64,000 nt of DNA, taken from assembly GCF_900101755.1 (NCBI RefSeq), contig NZ_FNAE01000007.1:1-64000 (forward strand), read 5' to 3'. Position 1 is the first letter of the stretch. Each line of letters starts with the position of its first letter. Below the pieces are notes generated by a model. It made no database searches, was not told where the DNA came from, and saw only the letters and a program-made list of their open reading frames with translations. A program made the translations under genes and the position numbers. The stretch is from Ectopseudomonas alcaliphila (GTDB lineage Bacteria > Pseudomonadota > Gammaproteobacteria > Pseudomonadales > Pseudomonadaceae). This document shows positions 52,608 through 60,949 of this stretch, piece after piece.

Positions 52608-53519
52608 ATGAGCGATGTCATCCGTTTCGAAGATCAAGTGGTCATAGTCACCGGTGCTGGCGGAGGCCTGGGCCGCGCTCACGCACTGCTGTTTGCCCAT
52701 CACGGTGCCAGGGTGGTGGTCAACGATCTGGGCGGTAGCACCCACGGTGAAGGGGCCAACGCTTCGGCTGCCGACAAGGTGGTGGAAGAGATTCGCGCCT
52801 TTGGCGGTACTGCGGTGGCCAATCATGATTCGGTCACCGATGGCGACAGGATCGTGCAGACTGCGCTCGATCATTTCGGCCGCATCGACGTTCTGGTCAA
52901 CAACGCCGGCATCCTGCGCGACAAGAGTTTCCACAAGATGGAAGACGCCGACTGGGACCTGGTCTACAAGGTCCATGTCGAAGGTGCCTACAAGACTACC
53001 CATGCGGCCTGGCCCTACTTGCGCGAGCAGAACTTCGGTCGGGTAATCTTCACTTCGTCCACTTCCGGTATCTACGGCAATTTCGGCCAGAGCAATTACG
53101 GCATGGCCAAGCTCGGCCTGTATGGTCTGACGCGTACTCTGGCCATCGAAGGGCGCAAGAACAACATTCTGGTCAACGCCATCGCACCGACCGGTGCCAC
53201 GCGCATGACCGAAGGACTGATCCCGTCGCAGGTGTTCGAGCAACTCAAACCCGAGCTGGTCAGCCCGCTGGTGGTTTATCTCGGTAGCGCTGCTTGCCAG
53301 GACACCGGTGGCCTGTTCGAGGTCGGCGGTGGTTGGGTTGGCAAGGTACGCTGGGAGCGCAGCCTGGGCGCCGGTTTCGACCCCAAGGCCGGCTTCAGCC
53401 CCGAGGATGTTGCGGCGCAGTGGCAACGCATCTGCGATTTCGAAGGCGCTGCGCACCCGGCTGACAACGTCGAGGCGCTCAAGGAAATGATGGCGAACCT
53501 GCAGAAGTACGCGCTCTAA
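52608..53519 (+). CDS. SDR-family 3-hydroxyacyl-CoA dehydrogenase-like protein
   Basis: A 303-residue SDR resembling the dehydrogenase half of peroxisomal multifunctional enzyme 2 (HSD17B4). It has TGAGGGLGRAHA at the cofactor site, VVNDLGGS after beta-2 (NAD-type), NNAGILRDKSFHKM, catalytic Ser in FTSSTSG and YGMAK. It probably oxidises a 3-hydroxyacyl-CoA. A single gene with its own terminator. Confidence 0.9.
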   Translation: MSDVIRFEDQVVIVTGAGGGLGRAHALLFAHHGARVVVNDLGGSTHGEGANASAADKVVEEIRAFGGTAVANHDSVTDGDRIVQTALDHFGRIDVLVNNAGILRDKSFHKMEDADWDLVYKVHVEGAYKTTHAAWPYLREQNFGRVIFTSSTSGIYGNFGQSNYGMAKLGLYGLTRTLAIEGRKNNILVNAIAPTGATRMTEGLIPSQVFEQLKPELVSPLVVYLGSAACQDTGGLFEVGGGWVGKVRWERSLGAGFDPKAGFSPEDVAAQWQRICDFEGAAHPADNVEALKEMMANLQKYAL

Positions 53520-53538
53520 GCGACATGCGATCAACGAG

Positions 53539-53565
53539 AGGCCGGCAGCGATGCCGGCCTTTTTT
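53539..53565 (+). terminator. Terminator after the acyl-CoA SDR gene
   Basis: AGGCCGGC and GCCGGCCT form an 8-bp stem with a 6-base loop and a following run of six T. Confidence 0.9.
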
Positions 53566-53765
53566 CGTTGCTCATCCGCAGAATGACACCGCTCGCGTCT
53601 ATGCGGCATCACCTCGTCGAAAGCGGCCGCAGCGTTTGATGGACGAGGTACTGGCTGAGGTTGGCCTTTGATCGGGCGTAGCGGGGAGTAGTACCCGGCT
53701 GTTACCTGTCGGAAGAAATAGGGGCGAATAATGGCGTTCGTTCCACCTACCTTCAGGAGACGATC

Positions 53766-54347
53766 ATGGCTGCCAAGAAGATTCTCATGCTGGTCGGCGA
53801 CTACGCCGAGGACTACGAAACCATGGTGCCGTTCCAGGCGCTGCAGATGGTCGGCCACACCGTGCATGCGGTCTGCCCGGACAAGGTCACTGGGCAGACG
53901 GTGCGCACCGCCATCCACGATTTCGAGGGCGACCAGACCTACAGCGAGAAGCCGGGGCACAACTTCGCGCTCAACTTCGATTTCGCCAAGGTCCGCGCCG
54001 AGGATTACGACGCCCTGGTGATTCCCGGTGGCCGTGCCCCCGAGTATCTGCGCCTCAATGGCGAGGTCGTGGCACTGGTGAAGGCCTTCGCCAAGGCCGA
54101 CAAACCCATCGCTGCCGTCTGTCACGGTGCCCAGTTGCTGGCGGCGGCCGGTGTGCTGGAGGGACGCGAGTGCAGCGCCTATCCTGCTTGTGCGCCGGAA
54201 GTGGCATTGGCCGGTGGTATTTACGTGGACATCCCGGCGGACCAGGCACACGTGCAGGGCAAGCTGGTCACCGCGCCCGCCTGGCCTGCACATCCGGCTT
54301 GGCTGGCGGCGTTTCTCGGGGTGCTTGGCACGGAAATTCGCCTGTAA
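53766..54347 (+). CDS. DJ-1/PfpI family protein
   Basis: A 193-residue DJ-1/PfpI-fold protein: VGDYAEDYETMVPFQAL near the N-terminus, IPGGRAPEYLR, and the nucleophile elbow AAVCHGAQLL with the catalytic Cys near residue 119. Members act as glyoxalase/deglycase, amidase or stress proteins; this one resembles general stress proteins of the YhbO type but is longer (193 against about 170). A good Shine-Dalgarno (CAGGAGAC) precedes the ATG. Confidence 0.88.
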   Translation: MAAKKILMLVGDYAEDYETMVPFQALQMVGHTVHAVCPDKVTGQTVRTAIHDFEGDQTYSEKPGHNFALNFDFAKVRAEDYDALVIPGGRAPEYLRLNGEVVALVKAFAKADKPIAAVCHGAQLLAAAGVLEGRECSAYPACAPEVALAGGIYVDIPADQAHVQGKLVTAPAWPAHPAWLAAFLGVLGTEIRL

Positions 54348-54351
54348 CCAA

Positions 54352-54413
54352 CGTAGCCCGGATGTAATCCGGAGCCGCACCATGTCGGCATCCCCGGATT
54401 GCATCCGGGCTAC
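54352..54413. repeat. CGTAGCCCGGAT-type palindromic repeat
   Basis: CGTAGCCCGGATGTAATCCGG and its near inverse CCGGATTGCATCCGGGCTACG flank a 20-base loop. From memory this REP-like element is common in Pseudomonas and related genera. It lies directly upstream of the ribbon-helix-helix gene. Confidence 0.75.
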
Positions 54414-54437
54414 GACGCTAGTGAGGAGGTAAAGCCG

Positions 54438-54740
54438 ATGTGCGAACTCTATGTAAAGGCTGATCCCATCCTCTACGAGTCGCGCTCACGCTCATTGCGC
54501 ATCCGCGGTGTGGTTACCACGCTGCGTCTGGAAAATCAGTTCTGGGACATCCTGCGCGAAATCGCCGAAGTCGATGGCATGACCACCAACCAGCTGATTG
54601 CCAAGCTGCATGACGAGGTCATGGACTTTCGCGGCGAAGTGGTCAATTTCGCCTCGTTCCTGCGCGTCAGCTGCACCCGCTACCTGGCCCAGAAGGCCGG
54701 GCGTCAGGTGCCGCTGAGGGTGGTTGGTGCGAGCGGCTGA
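54438..54740 (+). CDS. Ribbon-helix-helix domain protein
   Basis: A 100-residue protein with an RHH_4-type ribbon-helix-helix domain (about 25-80: VVTTLRLENQFWDILREIAE, then GMTTNQLIAKLHDEV). These proteins are small DNA-binding regulators, and a solitary copy without a toxin partner is usual in Pseudomonas. ATG 54438 has GAGGAGG upstream. It follows the REP-like repeat by 24 bases. Confidence 0.85.
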   Translation: MCELYVKADPILYESRSRSLRIRGVVTTLRLENQFWDILREIAEVDGMTTNQLIAKLHDEVMDFRGEVVNFASFLRVSCTRYLAQKAGRQVPLRVVGASG

Positions 54741-54741
54741 G

Positions 54742-54840
54742 TCACTGGTACATCCAGAAGTTCGGATGTTCCTGCACGTTCGCGGTGGTCGGTTGCTGGC
54801 TCGGTTGGGATTGCTGGAAGAAGCGTTTGATCAGGCTCAT
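54742..54840 (-). CDS. 32-residue small ORF
   Basis: A short leftward ORF encoding a peptide with MSLIKRFFQQ at the start and NFWMYQ at the end, separated by a Gln/Pro/Ser-rich middle. Support: ATG with GGAG nine bases upstream, a compact amphipathic start, and no competing gene (it ends one base after the converging RHH stop). No family recognised, and too short to be certain. Confidence 0.5.
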   Translation of the reverse strand: MSLIKRFFQQSQPSQQPTTANVQEHPNFWMYQ

Positions 54841-54976
54841 GCGAAGTTACTCCAGTAGTGGCTGTTGAACAGGTCTGCATGATCGGAGAAGCGCTTCGAT
54901 TGATAAAACGGATTGTCTCTATCTTGCTGATTGGGTATGGCTATACCTGATGCCTGAGGTTTGCCATTGCGATCAC

Positions 54977-56464
54977 TCAAGCATGGCTGCCGGGACGCCG
55001 GGGTAAGCGCACGCTGACACGCAAGCCGCCGAGCGGCGACTCCTCAAGGGCGATACTGCCCCGATGCAATTCAACGACGCGGCGCACGATGGACAACCCC
55101 AGCCCGGCGCCCTGGCCTTCGCCAATGCGAAAGAAGCGTTCGAACAACCGCTCGCGTAACTCCGCTGGCACACCGGGGCCGCTGTCGAGTACCTGCAGCA
55201 TCACCTCCTGAGCCGTGGCCTGTAGTTGCACCTGAATGCAGCCGCCCTCTGGGGTGTACTGCACGGCATTGCTCACCAGGTTCTGCAGCAGAACTCCCAG
55301 GCTGGGCGCGTCCGCCGGCAGGTGATAGTCGCCTGGCTCCTGAGCGTCGAGAATCAGCTCCTGTCCACGATTGAGTGCCAGGGGGGTCAGCTCGGCCAGT
55401 TCGCCACGCATGAAGGTCAGCAGGTCCAGTTCATCCATGTTCAGGCGGATGCCATTGGGGTCCAGACGCGCCAGGGTCAGCAGCTGTGCGACCACGCGGG
55501 TCGCGCGGTCGACACCGCTGCCCAGCTGCTTCAATGCCTCTTCTCGGTCGCCGGCATCCGGTGCTTCCAGGGCGTTCTGTGCGTGAATGCGTAGCACCGC
55601 CAGCGGCGTGCGCAATTCGTGGGCGGCGTCGGCGATAAAGCGCTTTTCCTGTTCCAGCAACTGATTGACCTGCATCAGCAGGCGGTTGAGCGCAGCAGCC
55701 ATCGGTTCCAGTTCATTGGGCAGCGGCGGGAAGACCAGCGGCGCCAGGTTATCCGGCGCGCGGCCGCGAATGGCATCGGCCATGCGTTTGAGTGGATACA
55801 GTCCCCAACCCACGGTCAGCCACAGCAGCAGGCCGACGATGGGCAGGCCGATCAGCAGGGGTTGCAGACTGCGCCGGGCGATCTTGCCGATCAGCTCGCC
55901 GCGCACGTCCTCGCGTTCGCCCGCCAGCACCCAGTGGTAGTCGCGGCTGTCATGCAGGACGAACACGCGCCAGCGATGCTCGCCGATGTTCAGGGTGTGA
56001 TAGCCGATCAGGTAGCGGGCCAACTGGGCCAGGCGCTCGCGCATGGGCTGGTCATCGTTGGGCAGAGCCAGGCCGAGCTGCGCGATCATGTCGCTAAGCA
56101 AGCCAGGCGGCGCGCTGGCGGACTGGAACAGCAGCTCGCCATCGTCGTCGAGCATCTGGAAGGCCAGCTTGCCCTCGTATTCGTGGCCGAACAGGTTGTC
56201 CGGGTTGCGCGAGTTCTGCAGCAGCAGCGCTTCGTCGAGTACCGCCTGCATCTCATGGCGCTCGTTCTCGTTGAGATCGTGGCGTACCAGGCCCATGAGC
56301 AGGCGTGCGGTCTGCGACAACTGGGCATCGAACAACTCGCGCACTTCATGCACCGAGTCGTTGTAGATCTTGTGGCTGATCAGCCCGAAGCTGGCCGCTA
56401 TCAGCAACAGAAGCAGGGCGAGCAGGCGAGTGCGGATGGAACCGAAGGTTTTCAGCAGCCTCAT
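54977..56464 (-). CDS. Two-component sensor histidine kinase, QseC/TctE-like
   Basis: A 495-residue inner-membrane kinase: TM1 (about 11-32), a 160-residue periplasmic domain (2CSK-N-like), TM2 (about 197-218), HAMP-like segment, phospho-acceptor AHELRTPLAVLRIHA (His near 287) and ATP-binding boxes NLVSNAVQYTPEGG, DSGPGVP and GAGLGLSI. Slightly longer than typical QseC. The upstream response regulator overlaps it by 4 bases. The signal is unknown; relatives sense cations or carboxylates. Confidence 0.92.
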   Translation of the reverse strand: MRLLKTFGSIRTRLLALLLLLIAASFGLISHKIYNDSVHEVRELFDAQLSQTARLLMGLVRHDLNENERHEMQAVLDEALLLQNSRNPDNLFGHEYEGKLAFQMLDDDGELLFQSASAPPGLLSDMIAQLGLALPNDDQPMRERLAQLARYLIGYHTLNIGEHRWRVFVLHDSRDYHWVLAGEREDVRGELIGKIARRSLQPLLIGLPIVGLLLWLTVGWGLYPLKRMADAIRGRAPDNLAPLVFPPLPNELEPMAAALNRLLMQVNQLLEQEKRFIADAAHELRTPLAVLRIHAQNALEAPDAGDREEALKQLGSGVDRATRVVAQLLTLARLDPNGIRLNMDELDLLTFMRGELAELTPLALNRGQELILDAQEPGDYHLPADAPSLGVLLQNLVSNAVQYTPEGGCIQVQLQATAQEVMLQVLDSGPGVPAELRERLFERFFRIGEGQGAGLGLSIVRRVVELHRGSIALEESPLGGLRVSVRLPRRPGSHA

Positions 56465-57117
56465 TTGTCCACCAGATAACCGACGCCGCGCACGGTGCGG
56501 ATCAGCTCCGGGAAGAATTTCTTGCGCAGGTGATGCACGTGCACTTCCAGGGCGTTGCTTTCGACGTCTTCATCCCAGCCGTAGAGCGCCTGTTGCAGCT
56601 TGTCGCGGGTCAGCACGCGTCCGGGCTGGATCAGCAACTCGTGCAGCAGAAGGAATTCCTTGCGCGGCAGGTTGATGCTCTGGCCCTGGTACTCGACCAC
56701 CTGGCTCGCGGGGTCGAGGCTGATGCCACGGTATTCCAGTGCCGGTTGCGGGCGCTGGAAGCTGCGCCGCAGCAGGGCGCGCAGGCGTGCCTTGAGCTCG
56801 GCGACGTCGAAGGGCTTGACCAGGTAATCGTCGGCACCGGCATCGAGACCGGCGATGCGGTCGCTGGTGGCGTCACGTGCGGTCAGCACCAGCACCGGCA
56901 CCGGGTTGGCGGCGGCGCGCAGCTGCTTGAGCACCTGCAGGCCGTCCATGCGCGGCAGGCCGAGGTCGAGAATGACCAGCTCGAAACTCTCGTGGCTCAG
57001 TGCATGCAGCGCGCTGGCGCCGTCCTGTAGCCAGTCAACGGTATAGCCTTCGGGCTTCAGCGCGGTGCGAATGCCTTCGCCCAGGGCCTGGTCGTCTTCG
57101 ACGAGAAGAATACGCAT
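56461..57117 (-). CDS. OmpR-family response regulator, QseB-like
   Basis: A 218-residue response regulator: receiver domain with the acidic pocket EDD, phospho-acceptor Asp in VILDLGLPRMDG (about 51), and Lys in DYLVKPFD; then a winged-helix output domain (about 125-215). ATG 57117 is preceded by AGGAG. The stop overlaps the kinase start (ATGA). Target genes are not visible nearby. Confidence 0.93.
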   Translation of the reverse strand: MRILLVEDDQALGEGIRTALKPEGYTVDWLQDGASALHALSHESFELVILDLGLPRMDGLQVLKQLRAAANPVPVLVLTARDATSDRIAGLDAGADDYLVKPFDVAELKARLRALLRRSFQRPQPALEYRGISLDPASQVVEYQGQSINLPRKEFLLLHELLIQPGRVLTRDKLQQALYGWDEDVESNALEVHVHHLRKKFFPELIRTVRGVGYLVDK

Positions 57118-57208
57118 GGTCACTCCTGCAGAGGGTTAGCGGAGTTTACCTGTCACCTGCTGCAAAAGCGCTGTGGCTTGTGCGCGGCGCCCGCGTACGC
57201 AGAGCTTG

Positions 57209-57607
57209 TCACCCTACCTGCGTGATCCAGTCATTGAGGTTGTAGTAGTTGCTGATGCGCGCCACCTTGCCGTGCTTGATCTCGAAGAAAGCGCCGGCCG
57301 GCAGCACGTAGGTCTGGCCGTTGGCGGGCGGCAGGCCTTGGTCGTCGGCCAGGTATTCGCCGTGCACCACGAACTCGGCGGCGGCGCGGCTGCCTTCGGC
57401 GTTCTGCATCACCACGATATCGGCCAGGTGCTCGCGGTAGCAGCGGTTCATCTTGTCCATGAAGGCGGCGAAGGTGGCTTTGCCGACCTGGCGCTCGCCC
57501 TGGTTGATGTCGTGCACCACGTCATCGCTCAGCAGGTCGAGGAAGGCTGGCATGTCGCCAGCGTTGAAGGCGGCGTAGTAGGCCTGAACCAGTTCGGTGG
57601 CGGTCAT
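57209..57607 (-). CDS. SnoaL/ketosteroid-isomerase-like protein
   Basis: A 132-residue NTF2-fold protein: YYAAFNAGDMPAFLDLLSDD near the N-terminus is the typical SnoaL-like start. The family binds small hydrophobic ligands or acts as isomerase or hydrolase; members are often named ketosteroid isomerase-related without evidence. It is divergent from the GNAT gene at 57719. Confidence 0.85.
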   Translation of the reverse strand: MTATELVQAYYAAFNAGDMPAFLDLLSDDVVHDINQGERQVGKATFAAFMDKMNRCYREHLADIVVMQNAEGSRAAAEFVVHGEYLADDQGLPPANGQTYVLPAGAFFEIKHGKVARISNYYNLNDWITQVG

Positions 57608-57718
57608 GACTAAGTTCCTTTCGTAGCGTGGTTAGTGGTTCGTTGGCCCGCATGATAAGTTCGCCGTTTACCGCTGGTATAGCTACTGGCGTCACCCTGT
57701 TGCTGGCGAGCGACTGCA

Positions 57719-58306
57719 ATGGATATCCGACTGCTGCGGGGCGCGGAGATCGAACCCCATATCAACGACCTCGCGCGTCTGCGCATCGAGGTGTTCCGCG
57801 AATTTCCCTACCTCTACGACGGCAGCCTCGACTACGAGGCCGAGTACCTGGCCACCTATGTGCGCAGTGCTGGCAGCCTGTGCGTGCTGGTACTCGACGC
57901 CGGTCAGGTAGTAGGCGCTTCCACGGCGCTGCCGCTGCCCGATGAGACCGAGGAATTCCAGCAGCCGTTCGTTGCCGCGGGCTGGAACCCGGCGCGGATC
58001 TTCTACTGCGCCGAGTCGGTGGTGTTGCCGACCTGGCGCGGGCGCGGCCTGGGCGTGCGTTTCTTCGCCGAGCGCGAGGCCCATGCACGCAAGCTCGGCC
58101 GCTTCGACTGGTGCGCTTTCTGCGCCGTGCAGCGCCCTCTCGATCACCCGCGCCGACCCGCCGACTACCAACCGCTGGACGATTTCTGGACTCGGCGTGG
58201 CTACCGCCATCACCCCGAACTGCACACCCATTACCACTGGCGCGATCTGGACGAGACCGAGGAATCGGCCAAGCCCATGTCGTTCTGGTTGAAGGAGCTC
58301 ATCTGA
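57719..58306 (+). CDS. GNAT-family N-acetyltransferase
   Basis: A 195-residue GNAT protein with the acetyl-CoA-binding motif AESVVLPTWRGRGLGVRFF (about 100-118). The TGA stop overlaps the ATG of the nitrilase gene. The coupling to a nitrilase-family hydrolase suggests action on the same metabolite, but the substrate is unknown. Confidence 0.88.
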   Translation: MDIRLLRGAEIEPHINDLARLRIEVFREFPYLYDGSLDYEAEYLATYVRSAGSLCVLVLDAGQVVGASTALPLPDETEEFQQPFVAAGWNPARIFYCAESVVLPTWRGRGLGVRFFAEREAHARKLGRFDWCAFCAVQRPLDHPRRPADYQPLDDFWTRRGYRHHPELHTHYHWRDLDETEESAKPMSFWLKELI

Positions 58307-59190
58307 TGATCAAGGTTGCCGCCTGTCAGTACCACATCGACCTGTTCACCACCTGGGAGGCCTACGCCGAGCACTTCACCACGCTGTGCGAGGAAGCGGC
58401 CGGGCAGGGCGCCGATCTGTTGCTGCTGCCGGAGTACGCCGGCCTGGTGCTCACCGGCCAGCTGTCTGAAGTCGAGCGCGTCGACCTGCACGGCTCCATC
58501 GCCGGCATCCAGGCGCTGCTGCCGCGCTGGCTGGAGCTTTGCGAGAGCCTGGCGCGGCGCTTGAACGTTTATCTGCAACCCGGCTCGGTGGCCGTGCTCG
58601 ATGACGATGGCATCTACCGCAACCGCGCCTGGCTGTTCGGCCCGGACGGCTGCCTGGGCACTCAGGACAAGCTGATCATGACCCGCTTCGAGCTGGAGCA
58701 ATGGCATATCGCGGCGGGCAGCGGATTGAAAGTGTTCGATACGACGCTGGGCAAGCTGGGCATCCTGATCTGCTATGACAACGAGTTTCCGCTGTTGGCG
58801 CGTACGCTGGCCGAGGCGGGCGTGGATCTGATCCTCGCCCCCAGTTGCACCGACTCCGTGGCCGGTTTTCATCGCGTGCGCATCGGTGCCCAGGCCCGTG
58901 CGCTGGAGAACCAGATCGCCGTGCTGCATTCGCCTACCGTCGGCCTGGCGCCCTGGTCGCCTTCGCTCGACGAAGGCTACGGCCGCGCCTCGCTGTACGT
59001 GCCGTCGGACTACGGTATGCCTGCCAGCGGCATCGTCGCCGAGAGCGAGGCGTTGTGCCCCACGCGCAGTCATTGGCTGATCTGTGAGCTGGATCTGGAC
59101 GAGGTGCGCCGTGTGCGTGAGCAGGGCCAGGTCTTCACTCGCCGCGACTGGCCGCGACAGTTCGATGACGGTCGGCTGGTGCTGCGTTGA
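58306..59190 (+). CDS. Nitrilase-family carbon-nitrogen hydrolase
   Basis: A 294-residue nitrilase-superfamily enzyme with Glu (LLLPEYAG), Lys (GTQDKLIMTRFE) and Cys (ILICYDNEFP) all present. The Cys context CYDNEFP resembles the omega-amidase / formamidase group; the substrate is unknown. It is coupled to the GNAT gene (TGATG) and to zapE (overlap of 4), so three genes form a translationally coupled run. Confidence 0.88.
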   Translation: MIKVAACQYHIDLFTTWEAYAEHFTTLCEEAAGQGADLLLLPEYAGLVLTGQLSEVERVDLHGSIAGIQALLPRWLELCESLARRLNVYLQPGSVAVLDDDGIYRNRAWLFGPDGCLGTQDKLIMTRFELEQWHIAAGSGLKVFDTTLGKLGILICYDNEFPLLARTLAEAGVDLILAPSCTDSVAGFHRVRIGAQARALENQIAVLHSPTVGLAPWSPSLDEGYGRASLYVPSDYGMPASGIVAESEALCPTRSHWLICELDLDEVRRVREQGQVFTRRDWPRQFDDGRLVLR

Positions 59191-60305
59191 ACGCGCCGCA
59201 GGCGCTGCCGGATTCGCTTCAGGCCGCCTACGAGCGTGCGCTGGCTGCCGGTTTCATCGTCGATGCCGCGCAGCGCCGTGCAGTGCAGGCGCTGCAGCAC
59301 TGCCATGAGGCCGTTCAGCGTGGTGAGCGGCCGCTCGGCGTCTACCTCTGGGGCCCGGTCGGGCGTGGCAAGACCTGGCTGATGGACAGCTTTTACAACA
59401 CTCTGCAGGTGCCGGCGCGGCGGCAGCATTTCCATCACTTCATGCAATGGGTGCATCGCCGCCAGTTTCAGCTCACCGGCAATGCCGACCCGCTGCGTCT
59501 GCTGGCCGAGGAGCTGGGGCGCGAGGTACGCGTGCTGTGCTTCGACGAGCTGTTCGTCAGCGACATCGGCGACGCCATGCTGCTCGGTCGCCTGCTCAGC
59601 CTGGTGGTGGAGCAGGGCGTGGTGCTGGTGGCCACCTCCAACCAGCCACCGGATCAGCTCTATGCCGAGGGCTACAACCGCGAGCGCTTCCTGCCGGCCA
59701 TCGCCGCGCTCCAGATGCATATGCAGGTCGTTGCCGTGGACGGCGAGCAGGATCATCGCCTGCACCCCGGCGCGCAGGTTCAGCGCTATTGGGTGCAGCA
59801 GCCACAAGCCTTGGGCGAGCTGTTCGCCCGCTTGAGCGAGGGTCAGGTCATTGGCCGTGAACCGGTGGATTTGGCCCATCGTCAGGTGGTGACCCTCGGT
59901 CAAAGCCCGGCGGCGCTCTGGTGCCGTTTCCGTGATCTGTGCGAGCAGCCATTGGCGGCTCCCGACTTCATCGAACTGTGCCAGCGCTTCCCCGCCATCC
60001 TGCTTGGCGAGGTGCCACGCCTGGGCGGCGAGCAGCGTGAAGGACGCATCGCCCGTGGCACCGAGGACGGCGCCGAGCGGGTCGATGCTGGGGATCGACA
60101 GCTGCCGGCGCTGTCGCGCAACGACGATGCGGTGCGCCGCTTTATTGCCCTGGTCGACGAGTGCTACGACCGCCGCGTGCCGCTGTACATCGAAGCCGAG
60201 GTAGCGCTGGATGAACTCTACACCCAGGGCTACCTCGATTTTGCCTTCCGCCGCACGCTGAGCCGTCTACGCGAGATGCAGCTGGAGCGCTTCGGGGCAC
60301 GCTGA
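59187..60305 (+). CDS. zapE: Cell division protein ZapE (AFG1-like ATPase)
   Basis: A 372-residue AFG1/ZapE ATPase: Walker A LWGPVGRGKTWLMDSF near residue 55, Walker B LCFDELFVSDI near 115, and the ZapE-typical YFHHFM-like variant QHFHHFMQWVHRRQ. ZapE destabilises FtsZ polymers late in division under low oxygen or heat. The TTG at 59187 overlaps the nitrilase stop (TTGA) and there is no in-frame ATG before the Walker A region, so TTG is the likely start. Confidence 0.87.
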   Translation: MNAPQALPDSLQAAYERALAAGFIVDAAQRRAVQALQHCHEAVQRGERPLGVYLWGPVGRGKTWLMDSFYNTLQVPARRQHFHHFMQWVHRRQFQLTGNADPLRLLAEELGREVRVLCFDELFVSDIGDAMLLGRLLSLVVEQGVVLVATSNQPPDQLYAEGYNRERFLPAIAALQMHMQVVAVDGEQDHRLHPGAQVQRYWVQQPQALGELFARLSEGQVIGREPVDLAHRQVVTLGQSPAALWCRFRDLCEQPLAAPDFIELCQRFPAILLGEVPRLGGEQREGRIARGTEDGAERVDAGDRQLPALSRNDDAVRRFIALVDECYDRRVPLYIEAEVALDELYTQGYLDFAFRRTLSRLREMQLERFGAR

Positions 60306-60306
60306 T

Positions 60307-60855
60307 TCAGCCCGCCAAGTACTGCTCGGTCGACACCACGCTCGCATAGGCGAATGCCAGGGCAGCCATATAGGCCGCATGCACTTGCCCAGCCGCAACG
60401 CTGCGCCCCTCGAACGCCTGGTCGCGCGTCGCGCAGGCATCGTGGATCACCGTCGTGGCGTAGCCAAAGTCGGCGCTGGCGCGTGCTGCTGCGTCGATGC
60501 ACATATGGCTCATGGCGCCGACCAGGGTGATCTGCTCGATGCCGGCGGCGTCCAGCTGCGCCTTGAGGTCGGTGCCGAGAAAGGCGTTGACCTGGTGCTT
60601 GAGCACCACCGCTTCGCCTGCCAGCGGCTGCACCAGGGGATGGATGTCCGCGCCTGTGCTGCCCGGAGCGAAGAAGGGTGCATCCTTGCCCTCGAACTCG
60701 TGGCGCACGTGGATCACCTTGTCGCCTGCAGCACGTGCAGCCGCCAGCACACGTGCGGCATTGGTCGAGGCGATCTGCATGGCTTCAAGTGACCATTTAC
60801 CGCCTTCGAAATAGTCGTTCTGGATGTCGATCAGAATCAGGGCGCGCTTGCTCAT
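60307..60855 (-). CDS. Isochorismatase-family cysteine hydrolase
   Basis: A 182-residue isochorismatase-fold protein: LIDIQNDYF (catalytic Asp near 10), the later Lys region, and Cys in VGAMSHMCIDAAAR (near 118). These enzymes hydrolyse amides or isochorismate; relatives are nicotinamidases. It is divergent from the GlxA-type regulator, which may control it. Confidence 0.88.
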   Translation of the reverse strand: MSKRALILIDIQNDYFEGGKWSLEAMQIASTNAARVLAAARAAGDKVIHVRHEFEGKDAPFFAPGSTGADIHPLVQPLAGEAVVLKHQVNAFLGTDLKAQLDAAGIEQITLVGAMSHMCIDAAARASADFGYATTVIHDACATRDQAFEGRSVAAGQVHAAYMAALAFAYASVVSTEQYLAG

Positions 60856-60949
60856 GGTGTTCTCCGTGGGATGATGTGTGGCAAACCTTATCGCCCTGGC
60901 GCGCCTGCGAGGATGGGCGGGGCCGACAATCTGCGGGGAAAAACTGACA

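Noticed and set aside
52512..54404. A 630-codon minus-strand frame spanning the SDR and PfpI genes
   Set aside because: It covers two well-supported genes on the other strand, crosses a terminator and matches no family.
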